This document shows positions 1 to 8,075 of a stretch of 14,464 nt of DNA, one piece after another. Source of the DNA: Vibrio sp. GTDB taxonomy: Bacteria > Pseudomonadota > Gammaproteobacteria > Enterobacterales > Vibrionaceae. Under the pieces are notes generated by a model. The model searched no databases, had not been told where the DNA came from, and was given only the letters and a program-made list of their open reading frames with translations. The DNA is taken from assembly GCA_007124475.1 (NCBI GenBank), contig SLFB01000139.1, forward strand, positions 1-14,464, given 5' to 3'. Both the position numbers and the translations under genes were made by a program. Within the stretch, counting starts at the first letter, position 1; the number at the start of each line of letters is the position of its first letter.

Positions 1-728
1 CTTGCAGGATCAAGCACCATAAACTCTGTTTTACCATCCAACAGAGCCGATAATGTTGCCGCGTTTACATTTGGTTTCGGCTGTTGCAGATAAGCAACCG
101 CATCTTGTCGCTGATTGTCCCAACTCATATAACCTTGGCTGGTCATCAAAGCCATCGCACCAATACGAACAGCATCGGCTTGGTGCCTTCTTCCTTCACC
201 ATCAATCACTGTGATGGGAGCAGAGCGAATTTCACCACTCGCAATAATCTCTTCTTGCATTGCCTGCCATAAACCTACCAATTGTTTCATTGAAGGTAAG
301 GCTTGCGCTGCAACAACTTGCTCAATCATAGATGAAAAGTTCTGGCTATCAACCCCAGTGACCGAACCACTCAGTGTCGCTTGTAATTCTTTTGCATTTT
401 GGCGCACGACACCAAACATTTCACCTAAACTGCCGGTTTCTAGACGTAATTGCTCTTCCAAGCGCGCCAAGCGGTTCTCATTCGCCCCAAAACGTTCTGA
501 CAATCGGTCCGCTTGCGCCTGTAAATCGTCACGTTGAGCTAACAACGCTTTTTTATGCGCACGCAACTGCTGTTCAGTCTGTTTAAAATTGGCTTCGCGC
601 TGAATATTATGGCTACGTTGCACACGACTTTCATCCTGTGCTTGAGTTGTTAGCTCTGTCATACCATGAGCGGGAGAAAGCAAAGCCAAGCTCAATCCAA
701 TCGCCGTGAAGCTATGTTTCATAGACAT
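1..728 (-). CDS. ttpC: TtpC-like MotA/TolQ/ExbB proton-channel family protein, C-terminus beyond left edge
   Basis: This open frame enters from the left edge and starts with ATG at 728, giving 242 codons of an incomplete protein. It begins with a short hydrophobic signal-like segment (about residues 3-22), followed by a long polar coiled coil (about 23-110, rich in Gln, Glu, Arg and Leu). It then has a soluble region containing PITVIDGEGRR, GAMALMTSQGYMSWD and a TEFMVLDPA stretch. This is the N-terminal periplasmic extension seen in TtpC-type proteins, whose C-terminal part is an ExbB/TolQ-like membrane domain; that part would lie outside the window. In vibrios TtpC works with ExbB, ExbD and TonB2 (or TonB3) in iron-siderophore uptake across the outer membrane. 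The ATG shares its A with the TAA stop of the upstream gene, and GGAGG lies 7 bases upstream, so translation is probably coupled. The proton-channel domain itself cannot be seen here; the name rests on the extension and on the DUF3450 neighbour. Confidence 0.82.
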   Translation of the reverse strand, partial: MSMKHSFTAIGLSLALLSPAHGMTELTTQAQDESRVQRSHNIQREANFKQTEQQLRAHKKALLAQRDDLQAQADRLSERFGANENRLARLEEQLRLETGSLGEMFGVVRQNAKELQATLSGSVTGVDSQNFSSMIEQVVAAQALPSMKQLVGLWQAMQEEIIASGEIRSAPITVIDGEGRRHQADAVRIGAMALMTSQGYMSWDNQRQDAVAYLQQPKPNVNAATLSALLDGKTEFMVLDPA

Positions 729-1507
729 TATTTAGCCTCCACAGGTGTCAAGGATACCGGTAAGTAAAGCAGAGTTGGCGCTATTTGTTGATACGCAAGT
801 TGATAAGCCGTATCAATATCAGATTTAGCGCTGATAGGTAAAGATTGCCATTGTTTTTGCTGTTGATCCCAAGACCAATACTGTGAACCGTTGCGGTTCC
901 GAGCCAATAACGACACACGGCCTAAATAAAGAATATCCGCTTCAATAACATCGTTATCCGCTAATGTGATGGCTTGTTGATAGACTCCAAGTTTACTGCC
1001 GTAATCCATTTCAATTTGATAAGCCTCAAGAATACGACGATATTTTTCCGCATCACTCACATCAGAACGCGGCATTAAGGCTTTAAGACGTTCTAGGCGT
1101 TCTTGACGAGCTGCTAATCGGATTGGCTTATCTTGCTCAATGATCACCTCAAGACCATCGATCATACGATACATCAAAGGAACGATTCCTTGGCGAGTTT
1201 GATGGACTTCGACGATTTGAGCATCGAGACTAACCATTTCTTGTTCTTGGTTAGCAACCAGTGCACTTAAGTGATCTCGATAAGTAGCAAGGTTGTTAAC
1301 TTCTTCTTGTAGTTGTTCAATTTCCGCTTGCAACGCAAGGGCAGCCTCAGAGCTACGATCAATCTGCTGCTGGCTAATCGCTGAGGCACGGTTGGTGCTA
1401 TCTTGAATGGATTTTGCTTCATCAAGCGCTGATGCATAACTGGACGTTATGCTAAGGGCTGAAAAAAGAAATAGACCGGGTTTAATGAGGTTCATCGTTT
1501 TATTCAA
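728..1507 (-). CDS. DUF3450 periplasmic coiled-coil protein of the TonB/TtpC cluster
   Basis: The product is 259 residues if read from TTG at 1507, or 255 from ATG at 1495. The ATG version starts MNLIKPGLFLFSALSITSS and gives a cleaner signal peptide, with cleavage likely near SYASA-LDEA. Neither start has a convincing Shine-Dalgarno sequence. After the signal peptide there is a long heptad-rich coiled coil (about residues 30-110), then a helical region with PLMYRMIDGLEVIIEQDKP and ERLKALM. The C-terminal part contains LYLGRVSLLARN and YWSWDQQQKQW, which is the typical DUF3450 signature. DUF3450 genes regularly sit directly before ttpC-exbB-exbD-tonB in vibrios. A role in periplasmic support of the TonB machine is inferred from context, because no biochemical function follows from the sequence. 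The gene overlaps the next one by one base and is preceded by a Fur-box-like promoter. Confidence 0.85.
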   Translation of the reverse strand: MNKTMNLIKPGLFLFSALSITSSYASALDEAKSIQDSTNRASAISQQQIDRSSEAALALQAEIEQLQEEVNNLATYRDHLSALVANQEQEMVSLDAQIVEVHQTRQGIVPLMYRMIDGLEVIIEQDKPIRLAARQERLERLKALMPRSDVSDAEKYRRILEAYQIEMDYGSKLGVYQQAITLADNDVIEADILYLGRVSLLARNRNGSQYWSWDQQQKQWQSLPISAKSDIDTAYQLAYQQIAPTLLYLPVSLTPVEAK

Positions 1508-1529
1508 TTACTGCAAAGGAATGGCCAAC

Positions 1530-1558
1530 ATGTTATTGATAAAAGCTCTCATTATCAA
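1530..1558 (-). promoter_or_regulatory. Predicted sigma-70 promoter overlapped by a Fur-box-like palindrome
   Basis: Read on the minus strand, TTGATA (1558-1553) and TAACAT (1535-1530) are separated by exactly 17 bases, a plausible -35/-10 pair. An inverted repeat TTGATAA-N9-TTATCAA (1536-1558) lies over the -35 box and the spacer. The central 19 bases (1538-1556) match the classical Fur box GATAATGATAATCATTATC at 13 of 19 positions, with both outer arms (GATAA and TTATC) intact. Fur-Fe2+ binding there would block RNA polymerase, which is the expected control for a TonB/TtpC operon. The site lies about 35-60 bases before the possible start codons of the DUF3450 gene. Confidence 0.65.
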
Positions 1559-1667
1559 CTGTATTTTACCGGCAATCCTGACTAAAGCACCACAACTCGT
1601 GTAAACAATGTAAAGAAAATAATAAGTGACGATAAAAACACCGCATTAAGATGATGAAATTTAACCG

Positions 1668-2777
1668 CTATTGAATTTCAATTGATGTTTCATGCTGAGT
1701 AAAACGTAAAATATGCTTAGGAATATCCGCGAGTGTCACCACCTCCTGTACTGCCCCAAGGTTAATGGCTTCTTTAGGCATGCCAAATACAATACAGCTG
1801 GCTTCATCTTGAGCTAAGGTCGAAGCACCTTGATCAAACATTTGTTTTAATCCTCGAGCTCCATCATCCCCCATCCCCGTCATAATAATGCCAAGAGCAT
1901 TACTCCCCGCCTGCTGAGCTGCAGAACGAAATAAAACATCCACAGCCGGTTTATGCCGATTAACCAAAGGCCCATCAAATACTTCAATTTTATATTGTGC
2001 GCCGCTACGTAATAATTTTGTATGCTTGCCACCAGGGGCAATCAATGCAACTCCTGGTAATACTCGATCACCACTTTTTGCTTCAGTAACGGTCATCTGA
2101 CTTAATCCATTTAACCGCTCGGCAAACATGGCGGTAAATTTTTCTGGCATATGTTGAACAATAACAATACCTGGAGCATGCTTTGGAAGATGGGTTAATA
2201 CATACTCTAATGCTTGAGTTCCTCCGGTTGAAGTGCCAATGACGATGATTTTTTCTGTGCTAAGCAATGCATTCATCTTAACTGCAGTCGGATTGACTTT
2301 AGGTAACATTTTTTGGGTTGCCGAAGGCTTGCTTGAAACCCTTGTTGTCATCGGAATCAAGTTTTTCACTTTTGCTTTTGCAGCACCTCTAACAGCCTGT
2401 AACACTTGATTAGCACTATCTTCTAAAAAGTCTTTTAAGCCCATTTTAGGTTTGGTGATGATGCTAACGGCACCAGCATGAAGGGCTTCCATGGTAACTT
2501 GAGCCCCCTGCTCAGTTAACGTTGAGCAAATAATAACCGGAGTGGGACGTTCAGCCATTATTTTTTTTAAAAAAGTGATGCCATCCATACGTGGCATTTC
2601 TAGATCTAAAATAATCACATCTGGCCAATCTTTTTCCATTCTTTTCATTGCAAAAAGAGGATCAGCCGCTGGTGGAAGTAGCTCGATATCAGTCTGCGTG
2701 GTCAGTATTTGAGTTAATACTTGTCGAACCACAGCTGAGTCATCAACAATAAGAACTTTTATTTTATTATTATTCAT
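1668..2777 (-). CDS. cheB: Chemotaxis response regulator protein-glutamate methylesterase CheB
   Basis: The protein has 369 residues and starts at ATG 2777 with AAGG a few bases upstream. Residues 1-125 form a receiver domain with the acidic pair Asp12/Asp13, phosphoacceptor Asp58 (in DVIILDLEMPRMDG), Thr/Ser near position 86 and Lys109. A linker of about 40 residues follows. Residues 175-360 form the CheB methylesterase domain with catalytic Ser183 (GTSTGG), His209 (IVQHMPEKF) and Asp305 (MTGMGDDGA), so the enzyme looks intact. It removes methyl groups from receptor glutamates and can deamidate receptor glutamines, and is activated by phosphorylation from CheA. It is the last gene of the chemosensory operon, 48 bases after cheR. 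No clear rho-independent terminator is visible in the 160 bases that follow. No cheD is present to share the deamidation role. Confidence 0.97.
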   Translation of the reverse strand: MNNNKIKVLIVDDSAVVRQVLTQILTTQTDIELLPPAADPLFAMKRMEKDWPDVIILDLEMPRMDGITFLKKIMAERPTPVIICSTLTEQGAQVTMEALHAGAVSIITKPKMGLKDFLEDSANQVLQAVRGAAKAKVKNLIPMTTRVSSKPSATQKMLPKVNPTAVKMNALLSTEKIIVIGTSTGGTQALEYVLTHLPKHAPGIVIVQHMPEKFTAMFAERLNGLSQMTVTEAKSGDRVLPGVALIAPGGKHTKLLRSGAQYKIEVFDGPLVNRHKPAVDVLFRSAAQQAGSNALGIIMTGMGDDGARGLKQMFDQGASTLAQDEASCIVFGMPKEAINLGAVQEVVTLADIPKHILRFTQHETSIEIQ

Positions 2778-2825
2778 CTGCCTTTCCGACTTTCAGCCAC
2801 CTTGTACTTATGTGGTTTACGTTTA

Positions 2826-3668
2826 TTAATCAATCTTTTGATAAATTGAAGGACTAATCAACTTCAGTGGCGCTTTAATTGATTGTAGTGTTTCAGCATG
2901 ACCAATCAGTAAATAGCCCCCGACATTAAGTTGACGCTGAATATTATCAATGACTCGTTGCTTGGATGCGGCATCAAAATAAATCATCACATTACGCAAT
3001 AAAATCAGATCAAAATGGCCAAAACGAGCCAAGCTATCTTGTAAATTTGCTTGGTGAAATTTGACTTTTTCACGCAAGGAACGAACGACTTTAAAAGTAT
3101 TCGCTTTCTCTCCAATACCTTTTCGGCAATATTTTTGTAAATAAGGCAATGGGATATTATTACTGCGCAGCAAAGGATAAGTACCACTACTAGCCTGAGC
3201 CAGAACTCGACTATTGATATCCGTGGCCACAATTTCCCAAGGTCGGTGATAATGATCCATACACAGCATGGCAAGAGAATAAGCTTCTTCTCCAGAAGAA
3301 CTCGCTGCGCTCCAACATCGTAGTGGTGGCGAGTGGTATTCAGTTAAGATACGTTGCTGGATAAAAGAAAAATGCCCTTCTTCACGAAAAAAGTACGTTT
3401 CATTAGTGGTTAATAAGTCAATAACTGCCTGCTGTTCGTTCTTTTGCTCACTGGTTTCTGCTGCTAAAGCAAAATAATCAAAATATTGCTCAAAGCTGTT
3501 GAAGCCCTGTTGCTGCAAACGAAGATGTAACCGCCCAATCACTAAAGATTTTTTGGTCACACTCAAAGAAATCCCAGCTTTTTCATACAACCAATGCTGA
3601 TAACGAGCAAAAGTCTGATCCGATAACTGAGGTTGGCAATCGGTATAAGCTGACGCAAGAAAAGACAT
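2826..3668 (-). CDS. cheR: Chemotaxis protein-glutamate O-methyltransferase CheR
   Basis: The protein has 280 residues. The frame is open further upstream, but ATG 3668 is chosen because TAGGG lies 8 bases before it and the longer version would run through cheW. The N-terminal helical domain (about 15-80) precedes LLTTNETYFFRE (85-96), a CheR hallmark. The SAM-binding Rossmann core has CWSAASSSGEEAYSLAM (118-134), ATDI (148-151) and LILLRNVMIYFD (221-232), and ends with LIGHAE (254-259). The segment KYCRKGIGEKANTFKV (179-194) appears to match in length the beta-subdomain of E. coli CheR that docks a receptor C-terminal pentapeptide. This fits the DYVRF tail of the receptor encoded two genes upstream. 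CheR transfers methyl groups from SAM to receptor glutamates. It lies 10 bases after cheW. Confidence 0.96.
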   Translation of the reverse strand: MSFLASAYTDCQPQLSDQTFARYQHWLYEKAGISLSVTKKSLVIGRLHLRLQQQGFNSFEQYFDYFALAAETSEQKNEQQAVIDLLTTNETYFFREEGHFSFIQQRILTEYHSPPLRCWSAASSSGEEAYSLAMLCMDHYHRPWEIVATDINSRVLAQASSGTYPLLRSNNIPLPYLQKYCRKGIGEKANTFKVVRSLREKVKFHQANLQDSLARFGHFDLILLRNVMIYFDAASKQRVIDNIQRQLNVGGYLLIGHAETLQSIKAPLKLISPSIYQKID

Positions 3669-3678
3669 AATACATACC

Positions 3679-4200
3679 CTACTGTTGAGCGATACCTCTT
3701 GCCAGCTGATCAACCATAGCAAGTTCATCCACCGATAAAACTTTGTCTTCCGCCAAGATGATGACAAAGTTATCCTGTAACTCCGCCATCGCTCTAATAA
3801 AATCTGTCCGGATCTGGCAGCTAAAAGAAGGCGCAGCACGGATATTCGCTACGGGAATGTCAATCACTTCCGACACGCTATCAACTAAAACGCCTAAGTC
3901 CTGCTTTTGTTCTTCACCATAGACTTCAATAATAACAATACAGCTACGCTTAGTGACTGGACTCGCCTGCTGTTGAAAACGATGAGCTAGATTAATGACC
4001 GGTACTACCTCACCCCTCAGATTTATAACTCCTTGAATAAATTTTGGTACACGAGGAATCGGAGTTACTTTTCCATATTCAAGGATCTCTTTAACATTCA
4101 ATATAGCGAATGCATACATCTCACCATTTAATAAGAAGGTTAAATACTGTTGATCATTGAGATTAGCAACCGTATTAGACATCGCTGATTGTGCCATCAT
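3679..4200 (-). CDS. cheW: Chemotaxis coupling protein CheW
   Basis: The protein has 173 residues and consists of a single CheW domain (about 17-155). The core motif VINLRGEVVPVINL (58-71) includes Arg62, equivalent to the conserved arginine that supports CheA binding. Adjacent ATG codons at 4200 and 4197 could both serve; GGAGG lies 5 and 8 bases before them, so the second is slightly better spaced. The SD overlaps the TAG stop of the upstream receptor gene, only 9 bases away, so the two are probably translationally coupled. CheW links the receptor tips to the CheA P5 domain in the inner-membrane array. It is the only cheW in this operon. Confidence 0.96.
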   Translation of the reverse strand: MMAQSAMSNTVANLNDQQYLTFLLNGEMYAFAILNVKEILEYGKVTPIPRVPKFIQGVINLRGEVVPVINLAHRFQQQASPVTKRSCIVIIEVYGEEQKQDLGVLVDSVSEVIDIPVANIRAAPSFSCQIRTDFIRAMAELQDNFVIILAEDKVLSVDELAMVDQLARGIAQQ

Positions 4201-4209
4201 ATAAGCCTC

Positions 4210-5817
4210 CTAAAATCTTACATAGTCAGCTTCGTCGTCATCATGAAGCACTTGGGGTGAGTTTTTGACGACTTTATCTGCCAAAGGCTTACGATCTGGG
4301 TTAATTTTGTTCTGCTCATTGGTTTTAAAGAAAGTCATCAACTGTTGCAACTGTTGCGCTTGACTGCTCATTTCTTCCGATGTTGAGGCTAACTCCTCCG
4401 ATGCAGAAGCACTTTGCTGCGTCACGCTGTTCAACTGCTCCATTGCTTGGTTAATCTGTGAAGCGCCTGTGGCCTGCTCCATCGATGCGGCATTAATTTC
4501 TTGTACCAAATCAGCGGTTTTTTGAATTGACGGGACGATTTCTTGCAACAGACTGCCAGCTTGCTCAGCTAACGCCACACTATTTTTTGCTACTTCGCCT
4601 ATTTCTTGAGAAGCAACTTGGCTACGCTCGGCTAGTTTGCGAACTTCTGCAGCAACCACCGCAAATCCTTTACCATGATCACCCGCGCGAGCCGCTTCAA
4701 TGGCTGCATTGAGTGCCAATAAATTGGTTTGGTAAGCAATATCATCAATAATACTGATCTTCTCCGCAATCGACTTCATTGCTAAGACAGTTTCAGATAC
4801 CGCATCACCACCTTCTTGCGCTTCATTGGCGGCTTTACTGGCAATTCCATTAGTAACTTTAGCGTTTTCGGTATTTTGGGCAATAGAAGCAGACATCTGC
4901 TCAACAGACGACGTGGTTTCTTCCACACTAGCGGCTTGTTCACTGGCTCCTTGACTTAAATTTTGTGCGGTTGCGGATACTTCTTCAGAAGCTGAAGCGA
5001 GAGCATTACTTGCCCCATTCACTTCACCAACAATACTGGATAATTTCCGAACCATTTGCTGCATGGAATCGAGCAGACGCCCCATTTCATCTTTACTTGT
5101 GGCTTCTATTTTTGCCGTTAAATCTCCTTCAGAAAGTCGCTGAGAAAGTTCAACCGCTCTTTCCAATGGACCACAAATGCCACGAATAAGAGCAATACCA
5201 AAACTAATTGCTATCAATAATCCGGCAGCTATAGAAGCAATGGAAACCATACGCAGCGTATCATAAAGTACCACTTCTCGATCGTATTCTGCCGCCGCTT
5301 CATCAATTTGTAATACCACCAGTTGATCTAATGCCTGGGCAACAGGAGGATATAATGGACGCACCTTCTGCAAAGCAAGTTCTGTCGCTCGGTCAATATC
5401 ATTTGCTCGCAGTGCTTCTAGCGATGGTAGTACTGCTTGACTAATAAAATGCTGAAAACCTTTTTCAAACTCATCCACTAGCCGAGCTTCTTCTGGCGTC
5501 AAATAGGTGGTGATATATTGAGCCCAGATATTCTCAATTTGCTTGAGATTATTTTCAACATTATTTGCTTGCACTAATGTATTACCGTCACCAGGGTATA
5601 GCTGGGCAAAAGCCATCGCAATCCGGTTTTCCAAAATAAGAACTTTAATATTGTTTAATTGACCGATGGGAACCGTTCGGTCCAGATAAACCGTTCTTAG
5701 TCCATCTACCATTTTACTCATGCCGTATAAGCCAGCTGAACCTACACCGATGAGTAACACTCCTAACAAGCCAATCAATAAACTGAGCTTAATTTTGACT
5801 GATAAATCCTTAAACAT
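4210..5817 (-). CDS. Methyl-accepting chemotaxis protein with periplasmic four-helix-bundle domain
   Basis: The start ATG 5817 (535 residues) is preferred over an in-frame ATG at 5856. It has AAGGA 8 bases upstream, and the protein then begins with the usual short basic stretch before TM1. TM1 spans about 10-32, the periplasmic helical domain about 33-188 (4HB_MCP type, all alpha, with YPGDGN in a loop) and TM2 about 189-212. A HAMP domain follows (about 213-265), then the signalling coiled coil (265-495). Its conserved tip is IIDDIAYQTNLLALNAAIEAARAG split across 356-379. Methylation-helix sequences such as SASEEVSATAQ and SASEELASTSEEM are present. A polar linker of about 35 residues ends in DYVRF, which fits an aromatic-x-x-aromatic tethering pentapeptide for CheR/CheB. 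The ligand cannot be predicted. The gene sits between cheA and cheW, so it is the dedicated receptor of this array. Confidence 0.95.
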   Translation of the reverse strand: MFKDLSVKIKLSLLIGLLGVLLIGVGSAGLYGMSKMVDGLRTVYLDRTVPIGQLNNIKVLILENRIAMAFAQLYPGDGNTLVQANNVENNLKQIENIWAQYITTYLTPEEARLVDEFEKGFQHFISQAVLPSLEALRANDIDRATELALQKVRPLYPPVAQALDQLVVLQIDEAAAEYDREVVLYDTLRMVSIASIAAGLLIAISFGIALIRGICGPLERAVELSQRLSEGDLTAKIEATSKDEMGRLLDSMQQMVRKLSSIVGEVNGASNALASASEEVSATAQNLSQGASEQAASVEETTSSVEQMSASIAQNTENAKVTNGIASKAANEAQEGGDAVSETVLAMKSIAEKISIIDDIAYQTNLLALNAAIEAARAGDHGKGFAVVAAEVRKLAERSQVASQEIGEVAKNSVALAEQAGSLLQEIVPSIQKTADLVQEINAASMEQATGASQINQAMEQLNSVTQQSASASEELASTSEEMSSQAQQLQQLMTFFKTNEQNKINPDRKPLADKVVKNSPQVLHDDDEADYVRF

Positions 5818-5882
5818 TGCCAGTTTCCTTATAGCGGTGACGCGCAGTATGCGCATTATCTAATACCTGATTTTCTTTGATG

Positions 5883-8054
5883 TTAATGCAGTGCAAACTG
5901 CTGCGATTCTTGTTGAATCATCTGCTGAGTTAAGCCTGGAATATCCAAAATTAGGGCAATATCCCCATTACCTAAAATCGTGGAACCACTAATACCACGA
6001 ATATTCTCAAAAATTGGCCCAAGTGGCTTGATCACGGTTTGCAATTCACCGAGTAGCCGGTCAACCACTAAACCTGCTGTTTGACCACCTGTTTGTACCA
6101 CCACCACATTCTGTCTACGCGGTGCCGGATGGTTTAAATGGAACTGCTTCCGTAGATCAATCAGGGGTAGCACATTGCCACGTAAATTGAGATGGCTATT
6201 GACTTTGCTCCCTTGCCTGGTAACTGGATGATGCAACTCAACACATTCTTTAACCGCATCTAAAGGCACCACAAACTCTTCATTACCCACTTCAATTAGG
6301 AAACCATCTATAATAGCCAGTGTTAATGGCAACATGAGACGAACCGTAGTACCAACGGTCAGTTCACTATCAATTTCTACCCGTCCTCGCAACTCATTGA
6401 TGTTTCTACGAACTACATCCACGCCAACCCCACGACCTGAGAGGTTAGACACTTCTTGCGCCATTGAAAAACCCGGCTCAAAAATCAGCTGATAAATCTC
6501 CTCTCGACTCAAAACCGCATGCTCATCAATTAGTCCTTTTTCTATCGCTTTTAAACGCAACTTTTCAGCATCGAGGCCTCTGCCGTTGTCTGTGATCTCA
6601 ATGACAATATTTCCGGAATCGTGGTAGGCGTTGAGTGTAATCTTACCAACACGCTCTTTATCTTGTTGTTGCCTAAGATCTGGCATTTCAATTCCATGAT
6701 CCATCGCATTGCGTACAAGATGCATCAGCGGATCGCCAATTTTCTCAACCACTGACTTATCAAGTTCAGTGTCACCGCCACGAATGTCTAGTTGTATTTC
6801 TTTATTCAACTCTTTAGCGACATCGCGCACAACTCGTTGGAAACGAATAAATGTACTACCAATCGGTACCATTCTTAACTTTAATGCAGCATCTCTGACT
6901 TCTTCTAATAAACCATTGAGTCGAGAAACGGACTCTTGCATTGCGCTATCCGCTTGACTGCTGGCTTGTAAAGCGCAGCCAGCTCCAGCGGTAACCAACT
7001 CACCAATTAGGTTAATTAATGTATCGAGTTTTTCAGCATCAACTCGTAAGCTTTTCTGCTCACGATTTGCCGTTTCATTCACTGGGGCTTTAACCGTTTC
7101 ACTGCGCGTTTTATCCGGTTGACTTTCAGGTTGAGCTTGCACATTTGTCGACGCTGCCTCTGCTAATGTTTCAACCAACACTTCTTCGGCTTCAACGAAT
7201 GTTTCTGCAACGGGCATACCTTCACAGCCACATGCTTTAAAGTGTTCAAGATTGTTGATGCTCTTTTGCTGTAACTCTTCAATTAATAACGGTTCATATT
7301 GATTGGTAGAAAATAAATAAACCTCACCCTCATCGCGAATAAACTCAAAAACAGCCAAAATTTCATCATCTTGAGCTTCGCTATTGATAGCGATTTGCCA
7401 ACTCAAGTAACAGTTTTCTGCGTCAAAGTCCGTCCATTCTTGTGGTAAACCACTGTCATCCAAAATAATATGTTCAATTTTTGCTAATTTAGCTAAGTAA
7501 GAAAAAAAAGACAGCGGATCCATTCCATCTTGCAAGGCGGTTTGGGGGTATTTAGCCCACAGAAAACGGCGATGATCAGCCAACATTGACACGACTGGTT
7601 CTGTGTTTGCTGACTCAGCAGTCGATAGACTCTCTGCAACAGCAATTGGCTCTTTTACTCCGAGAAAATCATTTAATTGTTCAATCAGGTTGTCACTATG
7701 ATGTTGCGTATTAACATCATGCTGCTCAAACTGAGCTTCATCGAGTAACACGACAATATGATCACGACAACGAAACAGTAAACTGATGACTTCATTACTT
7801 AATGGCAATTGCTGAGAACGAAGTTGGTCAAGAACGTTTTCCACTTTATGCGTGAAGTGAACAATCGCATCAAGATTAAAAATACCCGCCGATCCCTTTA
7901 CCGTATGCGCCGCACGGAAAATGGCATTAAGCCGTTCATTTAATTCTTGATGGTTACCTGCCTCCAGCTCAAGTAAGTCTAGTTCCATGCCTTCCAATAA
8001 TTCACGGCTTTCTGTGTAATAGGTTTCAAGTGCAGCCAGTAGCATTGGATCCAT
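5883..8054 (-). CDS. cheA: Chemotaxis histidine kinase CheA
   Basis: The protein has 723 residues and starts at ATG 8054, seven bases after AAGGGAG. Domains in order are: Hpt/P1 (about 3-110) with phospho-His50 in AAHTVKGSAG; a folded middle region (about 160-262, beginning RRFLWAKYP and DGMDPLSFF) in the place of a CheY/CheB-binding P2; an acidic-polar linker (about 270-335) with a Cys-Gly-Cys at 275-277; P3 dimerisation (336-398, LDTLINLIGELV); and the P4 ATPase. P4 shows the N box HLVRNAMDHGIE (445-456), G1 DNGRG (489-493), F box FEPGFS (525-530) and G2 GRGVGVDVV (540-548). The last part is P5, CheW-like (about 575-710, with LNLRGNVLPLIDL). All catalytic motifs are present. It should phosphorylate the operon's CheY and CheB under receptor control. 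The gene follows the STAS gene by 21 bases. Confidence 0.97.
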   Translation of the reverse strand: MDPMLLAALETYYTESRELLEGMELDLLELEAGNHQELNERLNAIFRAAHTVKGSAGIFNLDAIVHFTHKVENVLDQLRSQQLPLSNEVISLLFRCRDHIVVLLDEAQFEQHDVNTQHHSDNLIEQLNDFLGVKEPIAVAESLSTAESANTEPVVSMLADHRRFLWAKYPQTALQDGMDPLSFFSYLAKLAKIEHIILDDSGLPQEWTDFDAENCYLSWQIAINSEAQDDEILAVFEFIRDEGEVYLFSTNQYEPLLIEELQQKSINNLEHFKACGCEGMPVAETFVEAEEVLVETLAEAASTNVQAQPESQPDKTRSETVKAPVNETANREQKSLRVDAEKLDTLINLIGELVTAGAGCALQASSQADSAMQESVSRLNGLLEEVRDAALKLRMVPIGSTFIRFQRVVRDVAKELNKEIQLDIRGGDTELDKSVVEKIGDPLMHLVRNAMDHGIEMPDLRQQQDKERVGKITLNAYHDSGNIVIEITDNGRGLDAEKLRLKAIEKGLIDEHAVLSREEIYQLIFEPGFSMAQEVSNLSGRGVGVDVVRRNINELRGRVEIDSELTVGTTVRLMLPLTLAIIDGFLIEVGNEEFVVPLDAVKECVELHHPVTRQGSKVNSHLNLRGNVLPLIDLRKQFHLNHPAPRRQNVVVVQTGGQTAGLVVDRLLGELQTVIKPLGPIFENIRGISGSTILGNGDIALILDIPGLTQQMIQQESQQFALH

Positions 8055-8075
8055 TTTTATACTCCCTTTGACACA

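Noticed and set aside
84..586. Three overlapping plus-strand open frames at the left end
   Set aside because: They are antisense to the ttpC-like gene, overlap one another, and have composition like out-of-frame translation with no domain.
1560..1667. Rho-independent terminator after cheB
   Set aside because: T-rich stretches exist on the minus strand, but the repeated GCGGT elements are direct, not inverted, so no stable hairpin precedes them.
3669..3839. Upstream extension of cheR to an earlier start
   Set aside because: The extra residues come from reading cheW in another frame; ATG 3668 has a proper ribosome-binding site and gives a normal CheR length.
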